From Streptococcus parauberis NCFD 2020 (GTDB lineage Bacteria > Bacillota > Bacilli > Lactobacillales > Streptococcaceae): a stretch of DNA of 64,000 nucleotides. The notes beneath the pieces are model-generated. The model had not been told where the DNA came from, made no database searches, and saw only the letters and a program-made list of their open reading frames with translations. Positions 58,557 to 64,000 of this stretch are shown one piece after another (the stretch's first letter is position 1; each line of letters begins with the position of its first letter). The stretch spans positions 1,674,001-1,738,000 of the forward strand of contig NZ_AEUT02000001.1 of the NCBI RefSeq assembly GCF_000187935.1. The letters run 5' to 3'. Both the position numbers and the translations under genes were made by a program.

Positions 58557-59874
58557 TGGATCCCCTTATTTTTTTTGGAATACGTATAACAGTTTCAAAA
58601 CCATTTTTAGTATTAAAAGTAATTTCTCCTCCTATAATCGCAAGTCGTTCTTGCATTTGCATTAAGCCATAACCATAAACTATTTCTTCAGCTCCGATGC
58701 CATTATCTTTAATAAACATCATATAATCTGCATCTTCTACCATATCAATAATTACTTCTGAGGCATGTCCATGTCTTAATGAATTTGTTATAGACTCTTG
58801 AATAATCCTAAAAATAATATCTTCTACTGCGACCGATAAATCTGCAGTCGTCCAATTATAATTTAGTTTTATTTTTATATTTGAAACACCTTCAAATTCT
58901 CTAATAATTTTATTTAACGCATCTTCAAGTGTTCTTCCCTCAAGAGCATCTGGCCTTAGTTTATTTAGAGACCTTCGAACATCAACAATTCCTTCTCTTA
59001 CAACATCAGATACAATATTAAGTTGGGATTTAGCTTTATTAGAGTCTATCTCAATTAACACCTTAACAGCATCAATCCCTGCAGATATTCCAGTTAAAGC
59101 ATGACCTAATGTATCATGTATTTCTCTGGAAATCCGTTTTCTTTCTCTATCTACCGCAACTTTCTCTGTTATGGCTATATAGTCATTTAACTCCCCGTTA
59201 ACTCGAGATACCATACGAAATTCTTCTTCTAGTTTATGTTTTTCCGTAATTGAGTATATAATATAAGAGATAAGTGAAGTGATAAATACTGTAATATTTA
59301 AAGAATTGATGAAATTCTTAACAAAAATTAATGAGATTCGTAAGTAATAAGGTAAGTAACTTATGTATACATTTATATCAGGAAGTCTCACAAAAGTTGA
59401 CAACACGCTGTTATCAGTAATTAATAATAAACCAAAACTAAGTACTAAAAAAAATAGCCAGTATTTCTTATCTAACAAATCGTACATATCATTGGAATGA
59501 TAGAAAACATTTGAAAATACAAGAAGTAGAAAACCATTATATGAGAATTGTAGGCTAAATAATAAACCAAATGACACTATAAGTTCACAAATAATCCAAA
59601 TATCTAAAATTTGAATATCATTTTGAGGCTTAATATAATCTCTATAAAAAATCAACAAAACTAAAACAAAAAATAAAAACAGTGATAAGTAAAGTATAAC
59701 TGTTGGATTAGTGTTTAAGGTTGTTAGCTCCTCCAATAATGATCTGCTATTACCCTGTATAGTTATATACTCTGTTGAGAATTTGTAAACTAGGGAATAA
59801 AATATAACCGCAACAAAGTTTATAAATAATAATAGAAATTTACTAACTTTTATATACTTTGATTTCCCCATCAT
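58534..59874 (-). CDS. levS: HisKA_3-type sensor histidine kinase LevS
   Basis: 446 aa from the ATG overlapping the levQ stop (a GTG two codons earlier and an ATG one codon later are alternatives). The first 210 residues hold about six TM helices with little extracellular mass, so sensing probably depends on the partner binding proteins. The DHp motif is RERKRISREIHDTLGHALTG, with the His near residue 253. The HATPase has the N box IIQESITNSLRHGHASE and the G box FIKDNGIGAEE. It pairs with LevR. Confidence 0.9.
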   Translation of the reverse strand: MMGKSKYIKVSKFLLLFINFVAVIFYSLVYKFSTEYITIQGNSRSLLEELTTLNTNPTVILYLSLFLFFVLVLLIFYRDYIKPQNDIQILDIWIICELIVSFGLLFSLQFSYNGFLLLVFSNVFYHSNDMYDLLDKKYWLFFLVLSFGLLLITDNSVLSTFVRLPDINVYISYLPYYLRISLIFVKNFINSLNITVFITSLISYIIYSITEKHKLEEEFRMVSRVNGELNDYIAITEKVAVDRERKRISREIHDTLGHALTGISAGIDAVKVLIEIDSNKAKSQLNIVSDVVREGIVDVRRSLNKLRPDALEGRTLEDALNKIIREFEGVSNIKIKLNYNWTTADLSVAVEDIIFRIIQESITNSLRHGHASEVIIDMVEDADYMMFIKDNGIGAEEIVYGYGLMQMQERLAIIGGEITFNTKNGFETVIRIPKKIRGSNDKSYDS

Positions 59875-60836
59875 TGCCACCCACTAATATTATTACTAGA
59901 AACTGATTGCTTAGTTATCAACTTCACAGGAATAACAGTCATTTTTGGAACTTGATTTTTCTTCGAAACCAAAATAGAAAGTTCTGCTGCTTTCTTACCC
60001 ATTTTAATTGGTGACTGAGATACCGTTCCAGTGACCTTTTCAGTTGTCTGTAACAGATTTTTCATATCAGGAGAGCCGTCAACACCATAGATGAGAAATG
60101 ATTCTTTTTTTTCACTTTTTTCAATTGCAGCTACAGCACCTATTGCTGCTTGATCATTTAAAGCCATTACAACATCAAATTTTTTCCCAGAATTTAAGAC
60201 TCTTTCTACTTCAGGCATGGATATCTCCGTTTGCCCCATCGTTTCTATCCTTGAAATAATCTGATATTGCTCTTTATTATTCATTGTATTGGTAAAACCG
60301 GATATTCTCTCCTCACTTGAATTTGCACCCCTATGTTCCAATATCAAAATATTTGCATTGGATTTTCGCTTTATTAAATCTTTAGCGATTAATACTCCTG
60401 CATTATAATTATCGGAAATAATGGTAGAAGTGACTTTTACTTTTTTGGAAAGCTCACTATCAACTACAATAACTTTAATCCCTAACTTTTCTGCTTTTTT
60501 TACTATTTCAATCGTTGCACTATCATCACTTTTTACTGGATTTAAAATAATAACGTCCATATGATTTTTTATGAAATATTTTATTTGTTTTACTTGCTTT
60601 TTACTATCTAATCCCGGATCTCTAGTATAGACATTTCCACCAACTGCTGATATATTCTTTTTAATTTCTTCATTGATAACTGCGTAAAAAGGATTATTCA
60701 TGGTCATATAAGTCGTTCCGACTTTTAATTTTTTGGAACTATACTGTTCAACTTTTTTATTAGTTAGTATGATACTCACTGAAACTGTCAGTATCATAAA
60801 CATAAATATCCATAAAAGTTTTTTTACTGATTTCAT
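59871..60836 (-). CDS. levQ: Membrane-anchored ribose-binding-like sugar-binding protein LevQ
   Basis: 321 aa of the periplasmic-binding family 4 (RbsB-like). An uncleaved-looking N-terminal helix LLWIFMFMILTVSVSIILTN is followed by VGTTYMTMNNPFYAVINEEI. Further family motifs are MDVIILNPVKSDDSATIEIV and DVVMALNDQAAIGAVAAIEK. It has no permease or ATPase partner. The order levQ-levS-levR-levT fits the S. mutans four-component cluster, where LevQ and LevT feed sugar signals to LevS. The stop overlaps the levS start. Confidence 0.82.
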   Translation of the reverse strand: MKSVKKLLWIFMFMILTVSVSIILTNKKVEQYSSKKLKVGTTYMTMNNPFYAVINEEIKKNISAVGGNVYTRDPGLDSKKQVKQIKYFIKNHMDVIILNPVKSDDSATIEIVKKAEKLGIKVIVVDSELSKKVKVTSTIISDNYNAGVLIAKDLIKRKSNANILILEHRGANSSEERISGFTNTMNNKEQYQIISRIETMGQTEISMPEVERVLNSGKKFDVVMALNDQAAIGAVAAIEKSEKKESFLIYGVDGSPDMKNLLQTTEKVTGTVSQSPIKMGKKAAELSILVSKKNQVPKMTVIPVKLITKQSVSSNNISGWQ

Positions 60837-60869
60837 ATTACTCCAAAATTTCGTGTGTGATATAAGTTA

Positions 60870-61664
60870 CTAAGGGTACATTTTTTCTAAGACTTCAGCA
60901 ATTCCATCGAAATTATTACTATTTGTTATATTACCAATTAATTGCTTTACTTCTTGTGGAGCATTTAACATAACATACCCTTTTCCAACTGTTTGAAGCA
61001 TATCGATATCATTAAAATTATCACCAAAAGCAATTGTATCTGTTAGATCAATATGATAATAGTCAGCTAATATTTTTACAGCTTTCCCCTTATTGATTCC
61101 TTTTCGCATAATTTCCAAATAATATGGGGTAGACTTTGAACATGATAAATCTGGAAATTTTCTCAACAAAATTTTTTCACATTCTATTATTTCATTTGTA
61201 TCACCCATAATCAATAATTTATGAACTTCTTTTAGTTTAGAAATCTCATTGATAGTTGATTCATTTGAATGAATATCAACAATTTTTTCTTCACGTTTTA
61301 TCCAGAAATTTTCTTTATCTTGTGATAACCAATTATTATTACTATATACGTTCCAATAAACATTTTGGGAACTTTCTTCTATAAAAGTACATAATTGAAT
61401 TACTTCTTCTAAATCTATAGTGATTGAATCAATGGTCTCACCATCTTCATTTTGAATTAAAGCTCCATTATATGAAATAATTGGACTATTTTCAGAGATG
61501 TTATTAATTAAAGGTTCTATAGCTAGGGGCATTCTTGCTGATACAGGCACAAATAACGTATCATTAGCAATAGCCCTCTTAAGAGATTGTACTGTCCTTG
61601 GCGTCACCTCTAAACGATCGTTTATTAAAGTCCCATCAATATCACTGAAAATGATTTTTTTCAT
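60870..61664 (-). CDS. Cof-type HAD sugar-phosphatase
   Basis: 264 aa from MKKIIFSDIDGTLINDRLEV, chosen because GGAGG lies 7 nt upstream. HAD motif I is D8-x-D10-G-T, and motif IV is in DTIAFGDNFNDIDMLQTVGK. A C2-type cap sits in between. Such enzymes dephosphorylate sugar phosphates. It is the first gene of the HAD-levQSRT transcript, 33 bp before levQ, so it may prevent sugar-phosphate build-up from the PTS. Confidence 0.88.
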   Translation of the reverse strand: MKKIIFSDIDGTLINDRLEVTPRTVQSLKRAIANDTLFVPVSARMPLAIEPLINNISENSPIISYNGALIQNEDGETIDSITIDLEEVIQLCTFIEESSQNVYWNVYSNNNWLSQDKENFWIKREEKIVDIHSNESTINEISKLKEVHKLLIMGDTNEIIECEKILLRKFPDLSCSKSTPYYLEIMRKGINKGKAVKILADYYHIDLTDTIAFGDNFNDIDMLQTVGKGYVMLNAPQEVKQLIGNITNSNNFDGIAEVLEKMYP

Positions 61665-61728
61665 GTACATACCTCCATTCTCTTTACCCACAATTTTAAC
61701 ACTATTAAACTACAGAATCTAGTTACGA

Positions 61729-61770
61729 TTGTCATTTTTTCTAAGACTTAGTCTGTTCTTTGGCTATACT
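61729..61770. promoter_or_regulatory. Divergent regulatory region between the HAD gene and the isomerase-like gene
   Basis: A TATACT -10 box (61765-61770) serves the plus-strand gene. The inverted repeat AGACT-T-AGTCT (61744-61754) sits at its weak -35 position. A TTGTCAT half-site at 61729-61735 resembles the elements upstream of levD. The regulator is unknown. Confidence 0.4.
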
Positions 61771-61834
61771 ATAGGTAGAGAAACAATCAGTATTTAGGTT
61801 GCTTTTCTAAATAGATTTATACAAAGGAGAAATA

Positions 61835-62191
61835 ATGTATAATTTGGAACCCAAAGTTATTAACCATAACCAACATTTACTAGCCAAAAATGTAAAAAAA
61901 ATTAGTCAAAAAATAAATAAATATATTAAAGAAGGTAAAAGTATAGTAATTGAAACATATCCTGGTGTTGATAAAAAGAAACTGTCCAACCTTTTATCTT
62001 TACTGTTACCTTTGATAAAAATTTTTAATTCTGAAGACTTTTTAATCGATAATGAAATCATTGAAGCCAATATTCAAAAATTATTAGATGAAGATAGAGT
62101 TTTTGGCAGAATAACTAACAATATAATAAATGATTTCTTTTCAAAAAATAGATTAGAAGAGTTTGCTAAGCAAAGTAATCAGGTAGTGTAA
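61835..62191 (+). pseudogene. Truncated N-terminal part of a long-form mannose-6-phosphate isomerase-like protein
   Basis: 118 aa, YNLEPKVINHNQHLLAKNVK start, with AAAGGAG upstream. Stretches SIVIETYPGVDKKKLSNLL and LLDEDRVFGRITNNIINDFF resemble the N-terminal kinase-like domain of the roughly 590-aa class I mannose-6-phosphate isomerases of lactic bacteria. The frame ends at VV 30 bases before IS256-relic sequence, so the catalytic domain is missing. The assignment is tentative. A mannose-6-phosphate isomerase would suit a mannose/fructose PTS cluster. Confidence 0.5.
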
Positions 62192-62272
62192 AATATCTTG
62201 TGTAAACACAAAAAAAGGAATAAATCCTGTATGGTATACTTACAATATTTCTCTAGAATGAGATTTATTCTC

Positions 62273-63374
62273 ATGACTCAGTTTGCCACCAAATTACTTA
62301 ACTTCCTAGCACAAAATTAGATGTTGAAGAATTCATTCGTTCCTCTTAAGTAATAGCTATGAATGACTAATTGCAGGTTGAACTCCCAGCTTTCCTTGGA
62401 CATGAGCTATATGAAAAAAAGGTTACAACTCTGGTACTAGCCGTAATGGGACTATTTCTCGACAGTTTGAAACGAAGTAGGGGCAGTAATTTTTATAATC
62501 CTAAAAAATCGAATCGGTAAATTTTCACCAGTTAATCGCCATATTATGCTAAAAGATATGGTGATTAAACTCTATCAGACTGGCGTTACGGCACGGGAAA
62601 TCAGTGACATTGCTGAGCGCATGTAGGCTCCCCATTACAGTCCAGCAGCTGTTTCAAATATCACAAAAGTGACCCAAGAAAGTATCTCTGTCTTTCATGA
62701 GCGTTCACTTCAAACTAACTACTCAGTCTTGTATCTGGACGGAACTTACTTTCTCTTGCGATGAGGTACGGTCAGTAAAGAATGTATTTACATTGAACTC
62801 GGTAACACGCCTGAAAGGAATAAGTGGGTCTTGGCTATGAGATAAATAATATCTCTTTGAAGGAGCTTATCAATCGCCTTCAAAAACACGGACTAGTTTA
62901 TATTATCCAACAAGAATATCCACTAGCTAAACATCAGTGTTATATGGTTCATATAGGTCGTAATGTTGGCAGTAAAGTCAAGCGAGCACATAGATCACTT
63001 ATTCTGAATTAGTTCAAACAGATTTATCACACCACAAATTTACACGAAGTTACTAAAATATTAGAGCAATTTGTCTCTGAATGGAAGCCTCGTTACAAAA
63101 AGTTCATGATATCACTTGAAACAAAGGAAAATTTCCACACCGTATTCCAATTTCCACATCACATTTGGAGTAGTACATACTCTAAAAAATTGATTGAATC
63201 GCTAAATTAGGAAATCAAACGCCAAAACAAGAAGAGGGGTAGTTTTTTCAAATGAGGAAGCTTTAAAACGATACCTTGTAAGCTTTTTTGATGAATCTAA
63301 GGCTAGGTTCGGATATCGTATTCATAAAAAGCTAAATAAAATGCTGTGATAACCTTGAATGTTTATTTGAATAA
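62273..63374 (+). pseudogene. Degraded IS256-family transposase
   Basis: Reading across many stops and frameshifts gives MTQFATKLLNFLAQN, LDVEEFIRS, VELPAFLGHELYEKK, MVIKLYQTGVTAREISDIAE and HYSPAAVSNITKVTQES. It continues with FHERSLQTNYSVLYLDGTYF (catalytic Asp region), LINRLQKHGL, QEYPLAKHQCYMVHIGRNV and LEQFVSEWKPRYKKF, then SYSKKLIESLN-like sequence. Large internal parts are shortened. The overall order matches a full-length IS256 (mutator) transposase. Inactive. Confidence 0.85.
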
Positions 63375-63967
63375 TATTTGCAAACTCTGCTTGTGTACTA
63401 CATAAAATTATTGGCAGTATCACTTACTAATAGTTCCATCATTTGAAAAATTGACTCAATTAGGTGATAAAACTTATAAATTATTCTTAGATAGATTAGT
63501 TAGTTTGTGAAGTACAATTTTTAACAATAGTTAAAAAATATTAGGTCATACCGAGTTCAAATTTACTAACTATAATGAATGTATTTCTTAATAAAAAGTT
63601 GCATGAAAAGAAATTTTGTGGATAATTAACTGATACTTCAGTGCAACAATCAGCAACACTAACTCTATTCCATCAATATTCCAAGCTTCTTCTAATTGAT
63701 TAGCAGATATTGCACCCCCTCCCCAAAAAAAATCTCTGTGAAAATTCCCCTAGTTCTCTCCTTTTATATTTAGATCTATGACATTAAATACATAAAATCA
63801 CCTACATTTTTTGTACAATGCTTAAATTAGAAAATATAAATAACTAAAAAGCTTTTGTTCTACCACTGTTCTACCAAAACATTTTTCCTACATATAAAAG
63901 AGTGACAAAACCTTGATAATTTAATATTTTTATTTCCTAATTTATTAAAATTCAACTCATTTTAGGC
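63375..63967. other. Non-coding or decayed end of unit 3
   Basis: No gene is supported. A plus-strand remnant around 63417-63510 reads QYHLLIVPSFEKLTQLGDK followed by TYKLFLDRLVSL and a stop. A minus-strand open stretch around 63590-63720 reads AISANQLEEAWNIDGIELVL. Neither has a start or recognisable family. Paired TGTTCTACCA repeats lie at 63856 and 63867. Confidence 0.4.
63856..63876 (+). repeat. Paired TGTTCTACCA repeats beside att copy 4
   Basis: TGTTCTACCA at 63856-63865 and 63867-63876, 11-bp period, 92 bp before the att core at 63968. Same layout as the TTGTCCC pairs by the other att copies but a different sequence, suggesting a different integrase subgroup. Confidence 0.45.
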
Positions 63968-63979
63968 TGTAGGGGGCAT
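63968..63979 (+). repeat. att core, copy 4 (right end of the island as seen)
   Basis: TGTAGGGGGCAT, identical to the tRNA-Lys end and preceded by C as in the tRNA copy. More island or chromosome may follow beyond the window. Confidence 0.9.
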
Positions 63980-64000
63980 AGTGTAATTATCAAAAAAGCC

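Larger units (their letters stand above)
52933..63979. mobile_element. Island unit 3: integrase-less element carrying the lev cluster
   Basis: Bounded by perfect att cores at 52921 and 63968. It holds the HAD-levQSRT-levDEFGX cluster and a truncated isomerase-like gene, with an IS3 relic near the left end and an IS256 relic near the right end. No integrase or relaxase is left, so it is best described as a cis-mobilizable element (CIME) derived from a larger one. Confidence 0.7.

Noticed and set aside
62824..63012. 62-aa plus-strand ORF
   Set aside because: It is one fragment of the decayed IS256 transposase (LINRLQKHGL ... VHIGRNV), not an independent gene.
63590..63720. Minus-strand open stretch with a double-glycine-like GGGAISANQLEEAW
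   Set aside because: It resembles a bacteriocin leader only superficially, has no start codon or RBS, and has no transporter or immunity gene nearby.

Overview
The window is chromosomal DNA of a low-GC Gram-positive coccus, almost certainly a Streptococcus of the pyogenic group. The evidence is gene content and order: proS-eep-cdsA-uppS-yajC, dexB-msmK-lrp, dtd-rel, nrdI, a malT/ptsG-type PTS gene and rarA followed by 6S RNA and tRNA-Lys(CTT) resemble the arrangement I know from S. pyogenes and S. dysgalactiae. The species cannot be fixed from the sequence alone.

Region 1 (1-37.9 kb) is core genome with sugar-use loci. It runs: a partial DUF975 membrane protein; the proS-eep-cdsA-uppS group; yajC; a thioredoxin-like protein; the Leloir operon galK-galT-galE with divergent galR plus an acetyltransferase gene; dexB, msmK and the lrp-type regulator; then the multiple-sugar-metabolism operon aga-msmE-msmF-msmG-gtfA with divergent msmR; dtd and rel; nrdI behind two NrdR-like boxes; an M42 peptidase, a P-loop kinase, an exo/endonuclease-type protein, the glucose/maltose-type PTS gene with its LacI regulator, an MFS/HTH pair, and rsmE-prmA-DUF3013. 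In S. dysgalactiae and S. pyogenes the streptokinase gene lies between lrp and dtd. Here that interval holds the whole msm/aga cluster. Where S. pyogenes carries scl1 (between rel and nrdI) only a decayed LPXTG remnant remains.

Region 2 (38.0-39.5 kb) is a graveyard: an integrase relic, two tiny possible ORFs and two other broken frames. Intact cspA, a GNAT gene, rarA, 6S RNA and tRNA-Lys(CTT) follow.

Region 3 (42.0-64.0 kb) is a composite island built on the 3' end of tRNA-Lys(CTT). The 12-bp end of the tRNA gene is repeated exactly at 52921 and 63968 and in degraded form at 44296, so at least three units are stacked. Unit 1 (42.0-44.3 kb) has no integrase and carries a GNAT acetyltransferase, a histidine phosphatase and an ANT(6)-like nucleotidyltransferase. 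Unit 2 (44.3-52.9 kb) looks like a mobilizable element: integrase, DUF3173 protein, MobT/Rep_trans relaxase, a candidate oriT hairpin, an HTH/coiled-coil protein that lacks an ordinary start codon, a Cro/CI-type regulator, and an AbiH-family phage-defence gene followed by a 2H phosphoesterase gene. Unit 3 (52.9-64.0 kb) has no integrase. It carries a HAD phosphatase gene and a complete levQ-S-R-T / levD-E-F-G-X cluster, in which two membrane-tethered sugar-binding proteins without permeases plus a two-component system probably sense sugar outside the cell and switch on a mannose-family PTS. It is flanked by IS3- and IS256-family relics and a truncated gene resembling long-form mannose-6-phosphate isomerases.

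The most interesting parts are the stacked tRNA-Lys island, the island-borne four-component sugar sensor with candidate LevR sites, and the regulator-AbiH-2H phosphoesterase module. All family assignments come from reading motifs; no database search was possible.
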